From positions 1-53,868 of the forward strand of contig JAUYSK010000020.1 of the NCBI GenBank assembly GCA_030696345.1: a DNA stretch of 53,868 bases, in the 5' to 3' direction. Position 1 is the stretch's first letter, and the number at the start of each line of letters is the position of its first letter. Shown here piece after piece: positions 24,769-31,657 of this stretch. Source of the DNA: Azonexus sp. (GTDB lineage Bacteria; Pseudomonadota; Gammaproteobacteria; Burkholderiales; Rhodocyclaceae). The position numbers and the translations under genes are program-made. A model generated the notes under the pieces. That model searched no databases. It worked only from the letters and a program-made list of their open reading frames with translations, and was not told where the DNA came from.

Positions 24769-25365
24769 ATGGCCTACTTTACAAAATCCGAAGCACGCTC
24801 CGCCGCCTCCGTTGGCCGCCAAGTACAGCGGAGTGCAGGCAAGACGTTTGATCGAATTCTCAAAGAGGAAGCACTGTCGGCACTGGGCAGCGCCACATTC
24901 GATATATTTCTATCGCACGCCATCAGCGATGCCGAATTGATTCTTGGTGTTAAGGCCCTATTGGAAAGCCAAGGCTTCAAAGTCTATGTTGATTGGGTTG
25001 AGGATCCTCACCTAAACCGCCAGTCCGTATCAAAAGAGACCGCAGACTTGCTGCGTAGACGCATGCGTCAATCGAAGTCCCTACTCTATGTCGCAACGGA
25101 CAACGCGAGCAGTTCGAAATGGATGCCTTGGGAATTGGGATTTTTCGATGGTTTCAAACCAGGATGCCTGGCAATCATGCCAATTCTGGAGACGGATTCT
25201 GCGATATTCAAAGGCCAAGAATATCTAAATCTTTACCCCGTTGTACGGAAAGGCACGTACAAAAATGGCGATCCAGACATCTTTGTTGAAGAGAGCGGGA
25301 TCAAGTGGACGACACTAAAGCGCTTTGGCGGAGGCGTGCCTGGGTGGAGTGCTTACACCCGATAA
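24769..25365 (+). CDS. TIR domain protein
   Basis: 198 residues. After a basic N-terminal helix (about 1-42) the TIR fold begins at FDIFLSHAISDAELILGVKALLESQGFKVYVDWVEDP and runs to about residue 150. The catalytic-position glutamate is E122 in SSKWMPWELGFFDG. This Trp-Glu form is common in free-standing bacterial TIR proteins. The C-terminal 50 residues end in GWSAYTR. The ribosome binding site is weak. It follows the TIR-ubiquitin-like gene by 113 bases on the same strand, so they may share a transcript. Expected action is NAD depletion or production of a cyclic-ADP-ribose signal on infection; that is family knowledge, not shown here. Confidence 0.82.
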   Translation: MAYFTKSEARSAASVGRQVQRSAGKTFDRILKEEALSALGSATFDIFLSHAISDAELILGVKALLESQGFKVYVDWVEDPHLNRQSVSKETADLLRRRMRQSKSLLYVATDNASSSKWMPWELGFFDGFKPGCLAIMPILETDSAIFKGQEYLNLYPVVRKGTYKNGDPDIFVEESGIKWTTLKRFGGGVPGWSAYTR

Positions 25366-25649
25366 CCGTAGGTATCTGGCGGCTTAGCACCCAAGAGCTG
25401 AATCGCCGGATCCCTCGCGTACCATCACTCACATCACGCACAAATTAACACGCCAGCTGAAGTTCAAGCGGCAAGTTATCGAAAATGCGTAGCACAATCA
25501 GCTTTTCCCCCTTACCTCGGCACGCAGGAGCTAAGCACCATCGGCAGTCGATGCCTGCTGATATTGACTGATTAGGCGTTGGCGACGGACAAGGCATCCA
25601 TCGTTATTGCGATACCCCTCCCGAAGACCGAATCATCCCAAAAAAAGTA

Positions 25650-25700
25650 TTGCAAAGCGGACCACCGATGGTAAGATATTCTTACTAGACGTAAGAACCC
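25650..25700 (+). promoter_or_regulatory. Promoter with overlapping XRE-type operator
   Basis: A -35-like TTGCAA (25650-25655) and a -10-like TAAGAT (25672-25677) are 16 bases apart. The -10 box lies inside the dyad GTAAGA-TAT-TCTTAC (25671-25685), and a third half-site GTAAGAA follows five bases later. A repressor bound here would block polymerase; the XRE protein encoded by the operon's second gene is the obvious candidate. The region 25366-25649 upstream holds nothing I can identify. Confidence 0.65.
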
Positions 25701-25713
25701 AATGGAGGCTTTC

Positions 25714-26028
25714 ATGAACGCCGCGCTTGTACAATCCAAACTGGTCGAAGTGCTTCAAAACATTCAGGCCGCAAGCGGCTTGCAATGCCCCAAAATCACC
25801 GGCGCTACCAAGCCGCTTGAAGCCTTGCCACAATTCGACAGCAAGATCTGGCCGGTAGCAATCGGGATGCTGGCAGCAGAACTCGGCATTGCCATTGCCG
25901 ACGACGTCAATATCTTTAGTCGTGAAAAAGGCTGCGTTTGCTTGACCATCGATGAAACAGTTGCAATGGTTGTCGATATCGCGATAGCTCAAGTCCAGGC
26001 AACACCCAAAGTGGCGAATGCACAATGA
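25714..26028 (+). CDS. Acyl-carrier-protein-like protein
   Basis: 104 residues. Helix 1 (SKLVEVLQNIQAASG), then a loop and PLEALPQFDSKIWPVAIGMLAAELGIAIADDVNIF, which aligns with the ACP core around the phosphopantetheine serine (consensus 'DSL--VEL---LE--F-I-IPD'). Ser43 in FDSK would be the attachment site; lysine replaces the usual leucine, so confidence is moderate. Helix 4 follows in LTIDETVAMVVDIAIAQ. A holo-ACP synthase in the same operon strongly supports the reading. I start at 25714, not 25702, because GGAGG lies 5 bases before it. It is the first gene after the operator, and its stop overlaps the XRE gene (ATGA). What it would carry is unknown. Confidence 0.6.
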   Translation: MNAALVQSKLVEVLQNIQAASGLQCPKITGATKPLEALPQFDSKIWPVAIGMLAAELGIAIADDVNIFSREKGCVCLTIDETVAMVVDIAIAQVQATPKVANAQ

Positions 26029-26393
26029 ACGAAGCGAAAGATAACAAACGTGCCTTGGTGGCATCCCGGTTACGCGAAGCCCGGAAAATGGCTGGCCTGT
26101 CTCAAGGGCAGGTAGCCAAAATGCTTGAACTACACCGCCCGACAATTTCAGAAATCGAGGCAGGAAATCGACGCGTATCAGTTGACGAACTCTCCAAATT
26201 TGCCGAACTCTACGACGTAACCGCCTCATGGCTGCTGGCTGAAACAGCGGAGCAACTAACAACGGATGATCCCAGGCTGCAACTTGCCGCTCGCGAACTG
26301 AGCAAACTGAAACCAGATGATCTTGACCGCCTATTGCGACTCTTGGCATCCATGCGAAACTCTGATGCCGACGGCGTGGAGCCCTCAAAATGA
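26025..26393 (+). CDS. XRE-family transcriptional regulator
   Basis: 122 residues with a standard lambda/Cro-like helix-turn-helix: VASRLREARKMAGLSQGQVAKMLELHRPTISEIEAGNRRVSVDELSKFAELYDVTASWLL (about residues 12-70). The C-terminal helices (PDDLDRLLRLLASM) may dimerise. Paired with a downstream ImmA/IrrE peptidase, the usual arrangement in phage and mobile-element switches, where the peptidase cleaves the repressor on stress. It probably binds the GTAAGA dyad overlapping the operon promoter. Start and stop both overlap neighbours by four bases. Confidence 0.9.
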   Translation: MNEAKDNKRALVASRLREARKMAGLSQGQVAKMLELHRPTISEIEAGNRRVSVDELSKFAELYDVTASWLLAETAEQLTTDDPRLQLAARELSKLKPDDLDRLLRLLASMRNSDADGVEPSK

Positions 26394-27283
26394 ACGCGCG
26401 CTCGATGACCACCTCCCCCGCTGCCGCACAAAAATCGCTGGTGATGAAAGGCATGCAAATGTCGATGTCGGCGCGGACAAAAGCGCGCCTCGACCTGAAG
26501 AGCCCGACGTGTATCTACAGTCTATGCGAAGCGCTTGGTGTCGTAGTGCGATTCAATGACATCAACATGGAAGGCATGTACGACCAGAAGCCTAAGCCGC
26601 GCATCCATGTTTCGGCGCTCAGACCTTTGGCCAGACGGAATTTCACCTGTGCTCACGAATTGGGTCACCACCTATTCGGGCACGGTTCGACCATTGACGA
26701 ACTGCAAGACGAACAATCGAAGCACTCAAATCGCCCCCCTAACGAAGTACTTGCCGACGCCTTTGCCTCCTTCGTTCTCATGCCAACGCTGGGACTTCGT
26801 GAAGCCTTCACCCGACGAGGCCTTGACCCCAACACTGCATCGGCTTCAGATATTTATGCCGTCGCCTGCAATTTTGGTGTTGGGCAAGCCACTCTGGTCA
26901 ATCATATGGCGTATGGCATCGATATGATTACCCCAGTTCAACGAGCAACACTTGGGCGCATTACCCCCAAGATGATAAGAACCGAACTATTGGGCGAGAC
27001 CGTTTCGGAACCATTAACCGTTGCCGATCAATATTGGAACTCTCCGACGCTTGATGCTGAAGAAGGAGCCTTGTTGCTGCTACCGACCGGGGTCGTTGTC
27101 GATACGGGCATCCTGATGCCTGAACGTGACCTTGCCAAGGGGCGACTTTTTCGAACGCTGAAGCCAGGCATTACACGTGTCGTAATTCCAGGAACCCCCT
27201 GGGCAACTTATGTTCGAGTTGCCAGACGCCAATACATAGGCTTGGCACGCTATCGCCACTTGGAGGATTCAACTGATGAGTAA
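26390..27283 (+). CDS. ImmA/IrrE family metallopeptidase
   Basis: 297 residues. The zinc motif is HELGHH (H89, E90, H93) in NFTCAHELGHHLFGH, with a downstream acidic ligand region in NEVLADAFASFVLMP, both textbook ImmA/IrrE. A long C-terminal half (about residues 180-297) contains no recognised domain. Such enzymes cleave XRE-type repressors and so induce mobile-element or stress genes. The preceding XRE gene overlaps it by four bases, and it overlaps the next gene by eight. This gives the operon a built-in induction switch; the trigger is unknown. Confidence 0.88.
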   Translation: MNARSMTTSPAAAQKSLVMKGMQMSMSARTKARLDLKSPTCIYSLCEALGVVVRFNDINMEGMYDQKPKPRIHVSALRPLARRNFTCAHELGHHLFGHGSTIDELQDEQSKHSNRPPNEVLADAFASFVLMPTLGLREAFTRRGLDPNTASASDIYAVACNFGVGQATLVNHMAYGIDMITPVQRATLGRITPKMIRTELLGETVSEPLTVADQYWNSPTLDAEEGALLLLPTGVVVDTGILMPERDLAKGRLFRTLKPGITRVVIPGTPWATYVRVARRQYIGLARYRHLEDSTDE

Positions 27284-28127
27284 GCATCCCGCCACCGCAC
27301 CGTTTGTCGTCAATGAACCCTGCTTGTCAAGAGCGTGGGCGCAAGCCTTCCTGCATATCATCGACAACTCGGGAAAGGAAATTACCCCCCTCGTCCTCAG
27401 CATTACGGGCTTTCAGGATAAAGGCGTCGCCGTAGAAGATGCCTCACTCCGCCATGCATTGGACGAATTGCTCGTCCTGAAAAATATGCAAAACGTCGAA
27501 GACGTTGCCTATACGATCTTTCCTGAGCGACTTTGGCAGATGTCAGCCGGCAATCGTGCCAAATTATTCGAGTACTATCGCCTCGCTTTTCCAAGGTATC
27601 AAGCGATGAATCGGAAATTGAATGGTCGCGGACTGTACTTCGAGCGCCTGATTAGCTACAACCAAAACGCTCCTTGCGCAGGAAACCAGCTCGAATGGAT
27701 CATTTCCCAGCACAACAACCGATCAGGTGTACGCCGATCGATGTTTCAGGCGACAACTTTCGATCCGGTGCGTGATCATGTTGCCTCATCGCAGCTTGGG
27801 TTTCCCTGCCTGCAGCACGTCACCTTTGAGCCAACGGACGATGGACTGGTTGCCAATGCATTTTATGCGACTCAGCTGATACTGAAGAAGGGCTATGGCA
27901 ATTACCTGGGACTCGCACGGCTGGCCGCATTTATGGCTCACGAAATGAAAATGCCATTGGCTCGCCTGAATGTCATGGTGGGCATTGAAAAACTTGATGA
28001 AATTCCAAAAACAGACGTTTCGATGAATCCACTTATTGCAGCGGCACGGACCTGTATCGCATCCCCAGCATCGGATGAATCCAACGCTGCGCATTCACCG
28101 AGAATGGAACTAGAGACCACAACGTGA
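27276..28127 (+). CDS. Thymidylate-synthase-superfamily protein
   Basis: 283 residues. Aligned by eye with the TSase core: RRSMFQATTFDPVRD matches 'RQAVLQIWDP--D'; GFPCLQHVTF holds the nucleophile position (C178); FYATQLILKKGYGNYLGLARLAAFMA matches the 'R--D-FLGLPFN---YA' helix, with N209 in the place that in TSases contacts uracil (in dCMP hydroxymethylases it is Asp). The usual 'LP-PC' context differs, so it is a divergent branch. Expected chemistry is one-carbon transfer at C5 of dUMP, giving dTMP or 5-hydroxymethyl-dUMP. It overlaps the ImmA/IrrE gene by eight bases and the following gene by four (GTGA). Confidence 0.7.
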   Translation: MSKHPATAPFVVNEPCLSRAWAQAFLHIIDNSGKEITPLVLSITGFQDKGVAVEDASLRHALDELLVLKNMQNVEDVAYTIFPERLWQMSAGNRAKLFEYYRLAFPRYQAMNRKLNGRGLYFERLISYNQNAPCAGNQLEWIISQHNNRSGVRRSMFQATTFDPVRDHVASSQLGFPCLQHVTFEPTDDGLVANAFYATQLILKKGYGNYLGLARLAAFMAHEMKMPLARLNVMVGIEKLDEIPKTDVSMNPLIAAARTCIASPASDESNAAHSPRMELETTT

Positions 28128-29281
28128 TTCACCGATTCGCCCCTCCCCCTGCTCTCGCCGAAAATGCGGAGAGCTCGAAAGTGCAGTCCCAAATGGCGTG
28201 CACAGAACCAACGCACCTATCGCCCCTCAAGCTTACCGCTGTCTTTGATAGCTACTGGCGCTTCGCGGTGGAACGACAAAACGTCTTTTTCCGCCGCCTG
28301 GCCGGCGAGCCAGGTCCGTGGACAACGGACCCGATCGTTTTGGCACATAAATTCACGAACGCTTACCGTGCTTCCGACCGGGTCAGCCAGTATCTCGTTC
28401 GCCATGTCATCTACCGAGAAGACCTCCCGACCTCGGGCGCCGAAGTCTTGTTTCGAACGCTCTTGTTCAAACTGTTCAACAAAATCGAAACCTGGAAACT
28501 GCTTGAGCAAACATTCGGCGCCATCACGTTCAAGGATTACCGCTTCGAACACTACGATGAGGTCTTGAGCCAAGCGATGCGGGCCGGCAAACGTATCTAC
28601 TCTGCAGCTTACATCATGCCTCCGGGAAGCTCTGCCTTCGGCCATAGCGCCAAGCACCAAAACCACCTTCGTCTTCTCGAACGGATGATGGCCGACAACC
28701 TGGCTGGGCAACTCGAGAAGATGCAGAGAATGCAGCAGGCTTTTGAGCTATTGCGAAGCTATCCAACCATTGGCGACTTTCTCGCCTATCAGTTTGTGAC
28801 TGACATCAATTACAGCGAGATCACCAATTTTTCCGAGATGGATTTTGTCATCCCGGGCCCCGGTGCCAAGGATGGAATCCGGAAATGCTTTGCCGATAGC
28901 GCCGGGCTCAACGAGGCCGAACTTATTCGCCTAATGGTCGATAACCAAGAACGCGAATTCGAACGCCTGGGCATCTCATTCCAGTCGCTTTGGGGGCGCA
29001 GGTTGCAGCTTATTGATTGCCAGAACCTGTTCTGTGAAGTCGACAAATATGCACGTGTAGCCCATCCAGACATTGCAGGAATTTCAGGCCGGACCAGGAT
29101 CAAGCAGAAATTCTCACCGACTGGCGCTCTCGTCGACCCTTGGTATCCACCCAAATGGGGGATTAATGAAAAGATCGCGGCCAGCTTTTCTGCCGGAGAG
29201 ATTACAAGACAATCCGATCAGGAAATACCTGTGGCGAGCCCCGGGAGGCAAAAGATACTCGATTTAGGTGATCCGCTTTGA
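28124..29281 (+). CDS. Thymine-hypermodification family protein (5-hmdU DNA kinase helical domain/aGPT-PPlase-like)
   Basis: 385 residues. The block from about residue 35 to 250 fits the family found in hypermodified-DNA phages: YWRFAVERQNVFFRRLAG..PWTTDPIVLAHKFTNAYRASDRVSQYLVRHVIY, then FRTLLFKLFNKIETWKLLE, then IYSAAYIMP and KHQNHLRLLERMM. In phages of the ViI, M6 and SP10 type, proteins with this domain act on 5-hydroxymethyluracil in DNA (kinase/pyrophosphorylation), opening the way to amino-acid or polyamine-modified thymine. No P-loop is visible here, as in other helical-domain members. Start is GTG in a GTGA overlap with the TSase-like gene. Family assignment is from memory of the conserved blocks and should be tested by profile search. 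Confidence 0.65.
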   Translation: MIHRFAPPPALAENAESSKVQSQMACTEPTHLSPLKLTAVFDSYWRFAVERQNVFFRRLAGEPGPWTTDPIVLAHKFTNAYRASDRVSQYLVRHVIYREDLPTSGAEVLFRTLLFKLFNKIETWKLLEQTFGAITFKDYRFEHYDEVLSQAMRAGKRIYSAAYIMPPGSSAFGHSAKHQNHLRLLERMMADNLAGQLEKMQRMQQAFELLRSYPTIGDFLAYQFVTDINYSEITNFSEMDFVIPGPGAKDGIRKCFADSAGLNEAELIRLMVDNQEREFERLGISFQSLWGRRLQLIDCQNLFCEVDKYARVAHPDIAGISGRTRIKQKFSPTGALVDPWYPPKWGINEKIAASFSAGEITRQSDQEIPVASPGRQKILDLGDPL

Positions 29282-29724
29282 GCTCAGAGCCCGATAGTCG
29301 AGCTCAACCCACGCCGAGGCAAGATGATTGCCCGAGCCGCGGTTCTATAGTTGGACACGGACTCGATGTCGTAGATATCGCTGACTTCTCCCGACTCTTC
29401 AGAGATCCGGCCAAAGACTTCCTGGATAAATATTTCACCAAAGCCGAAATGTCTGCTGCCGGTGATGGTGTCACTCAGATACAGCGTTTGGCAGGCCGCT
29501 TTGCCGTCAAAGAGGCTGTCATGAAAGCGCTAGGTGCAGGATGGGGAAATGGCATTGCATTTACCGACGTCGAAGTCGTCACTTTGGAGTCCGGAGCGCC
29601 AACGGTCGTTCTCAAACGAAAACTATCCGAGTTGGCACTGGAGCGGACAGTTGCGGGATGGCTAGTTAGCGTCAGCCATACCAGCACCGTTGCAGTCGCC
29701 AGCGTGATTGCCACCAGTTACTGA
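29278..29724 (+). CDS. Holo-ACP synthase-like phosphopantetheinyl transferase
   Basis: 148 residues with the AcpS signatures: GHGLDVVDIADFSRLF (first metal/CoA site), YFTKAEM, LAGRFAVKEAVMKALGAGWG (the FA-KEA-KALG core) and VSVSHTSTVAVASVIA at the end. AcpS moves 4'-phosphopantetheine from CoA onto a serine of a carrier protein. The first ~25 residues are an extra tail. The only possible start is a TTG overlapping the previous stop (TTGA) with AGGTG upstream. Placing an AcpS in a nucleotide-modification operon is strange unless a carrier protein is part of the system; the first gene at 25714 is the candidate. Confidence 0.85.
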   Translation: MSSEPDSRAQPTPRQDDCPSRGSIVGHGLDVVDIADFSRLFRDPAKDFLDKYFTKAEMSAAGDGVTQIQRLAGRFAVKEAVMKALGAGWGNGIAFTDVEVVTLESGAPTVVLKRKLSELALERTVAGWLVSVSHTSTVAVASVIATSY

Positions 29725-29910
29725 GAATACCAACCATGCTGATTGCAGCGTTGAACGACAACCCCAATCACCCGCACCCAATCCCTGGGCGCCTCTGCTA
29801 CTCAAGCAGTTGCAGTAGATTCATGGCATACAGGCATTCGAGATGCGACCGAAGATGAGGCTATTGAAAATGAATGATGGTGACGACATTGTTGATACGA
29901 AAGTTGAATA

Positions 29911-30489
29911 ATGGGCAGGCTATTCGTATTTGAAGGCCCCGATGGTGTGGGCAAAACGACCACCATCGAGGCGGTAGAAAAACGCCTCCATGACTCTGGT
30001 CAGGCCTGCTCACGATTTTCATTTCCAGGTAGAGAATCTGGAACGCTGGGGGCTCATATCTATGCGCTGCATCATCAGCCAGCCCAATTCGGTGTTGAAG
30101 GCTTGTCAGCGCTGAGCCTGCAAATCCTCCATGTCGCAGCCCATGTCGATACCATCGAGCAGCGCATTTTGCCGTTGCTCCGTCGGGGTGAGACGGTCTT
30201 ATTAGATCGATACTGGTGGTCGACTTGGATCTACGGCAGTGCCGCCAAAGTGCCTGTGGCACAACTCAATCGACTACTCTCCGTCGAGCATTTGATCTGG
30301 CAGGAGGTTACGCCGACAACCCTTTTCCTGATGAGCCGTTCGTCGACATCAGTTCCACAGGAGATAGCACAGACTTATCGGAAGTTGGCTGAGCGGGAAT
30401 CCGCTAAGTACCCGGTAGTCTCAATCAAAAATGAAAATCGGATTGATCTGGTTGCTGACGAGATATTAAAAATCGTAGCTTCGTCATGA
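29911..30489 (+). CDS. Thymidylate kinase-like nucleoside monophosphate kinase
   Basis: 192 residues. P-loop GPDGVGKTT (residues 9-17), the DR motif in ETVLLDRYWWSTWIYG (D99, R100), and general length and order as in dTMP kinases. The lid and C-terminus are shorter and lack the usual 'R-R' lid signature, so substrate may differ from dTMP, for example a 5-substituted dUMP. It lies 186 bases after the AcpS gene on the same strand, and convergent (12 bases) to a TSase gene. It could convert the product of the neighbouring TSase-like enzymes to the diphosphate. That pathway is inference. Confidence 0.82.
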   Translation: MGRLFVFEGPDGVGKTTTIEAVEKRLHDSGQACSRFSFPGRESGTLGAHIYALHHQPAQFGVEGLSALSLQILHVAAHVDTIEQRILPLLRRGETVLLDRYWWSTWIYGSAAKVPVAQLNRLLSVEHLIWQEVTPTTLFLMSRSSTSVPQEIAQTYRKLAERESAKYPVVSIKNENRIDLVADEILKIVASS

Positions 30490-30500
30490 ATACTGAATAA

Positions 30501-31535
30501 CTATGAGAGGAGCTTTGCTTCTCCTGCAGAAGACAGTTCACATCTTTCTCCCCAAGCACGCCAGGCGGCATCCAGCATCGGATTGGTATTAGAACTGGAG
30601 GCCAGTTTCATTTCATCCCGCCAATTACGCCGACGCGCCGAATCTGCCGCAACGATACGTAGCAGATTATGCCAAGCTGTTGGCAGATCGTTGCGTTCAA
30701 TCAATTGGACAAATCGTGCGGGTAACAAGGGGGCCGAGCGCAATTCATCCATTGCCTCACCGACCAGAGCCAAAACTCTATCAAATTCATTTTTATTCAG
30801 ATTAAGGCGATCGTTGTTTGCCATCAAAGGAGCTTGCTCTGCTACTGCCAGCTTCTCAATATCACTGTCGTAGAGATGCAGACTATCTGCCATCAGGACA
30901 AATGAACCAACTTCAACGCCGAGCCAGCCGGCCATGATTTCTTGCAATGATGTGAACTGAACGAAGTTATGGGGGGTACCCAAAAAGAGGTCATTGCTCC
31001 GCATTACCTGCAACCACTCGAGCTTTCCGGCACGGATTTTTGGCATAGCCATGACATTGCAGGGGATATCAGCATTACGGGCAGTACCATCGGGATGCGG
31101 GAGATCAATCCGCGGATCCCATATCTGCAGCACAACCTGCCGGCTATCCGGATTGCTAGCCAATATCTGGTATGCCCGTTCGAGTTGATCTACCCCTAAA
31201 TGCCGTCGTAGGCGATATCCGTAAGCACCGTGATAGGTATCACCATGGCCGGCAAAATTGGGCAAGGCCGGATTCCAATAATTCAGGAAAGCGGCATCGT
31301 TGCGTCCTTGCAGTATCCACACCAGTTCAGCAATGGCAAAAGCAGGATTTATCGCTGGCCGGCGCGACAAAACCCAGCGCTGACGCGGATCGCGCAAATG
31401 GAGACCACTGTGCATGCGTTCGCGCATGGGGCCAAGACGACTTGCCTGAAGCGAGTTCATCTCCATGTGAATCAGGTCATCTGCAGCCCGACGCCAGATT
31501 TCATCAGCCGTATTGCCTTCAAACAGGTGGATCAT
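30501..31535 (-). CDS. Thymidylate synthase-family protein
   Basis: 344 residues with clear TSase motifs: SRQVVLQIWDPRIDL, catalytic C159 in DIPCNVMAM, R179 in RSNDLFLGTPHNFVQF with N190 at the uracil-contacting position, and DSLHLYD (H220, Y222). Asn rather than Asp at 190 suggests dUMP, not dCMP; whether it makes dTMP or 5-hydroxymethyl-dUMP cannot be told. Against its being the housekeeping thyA: an accessory setting, length, a long C-terminal extension (about 80 residues beyond the fold, ending SSAGEAKLLS), and codon use like its island neighbours. It lies 122 bases downstream of the phosphoesterase-TSase fusion on the same strand. Confidence 0.85.
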   Translation of the reverse strand: MIHLFEGNTADEIWRRAADDLIHMEMNSLQASRLGPMRERMHSGLHLRDPRQRWVLSRRPAINPAFAIAELVWILQGRNDAAFLNYWNPALPNFAGHGDTYHGAYGYRLRRHLGVDQLERAYQILASNPDSRQVVLQIWDPRIDLPHPDGTARNADIPCNVMAMPKIRAGKLEWLQVMRSNDLFLGTPHNFVQFTSLQEIMAGWLGVEVGSFVLMADSLHLYDSDIEKLAVAEQAPLMANNDRLNLNKNEFDRVLALVGEAMDELRSAPLLPARFVQLIERNDLPTAWHNLLRIVAADSARRRNWRDEMKLASSSNTNPMLDAAWRAWGERCELSSAGEAKLLS

Positions 31536-31657
31536 GAATCAGATTCCTTGGCTGACTCGAAAAATCCGTTTGCTGATGCACTTGGTAGGAGTTTGATAGC
31601 CACCATTAGCCATTTCTGTTGATTGAAGTTTGAGCGGATATCAGCGAAGAGGATCGT

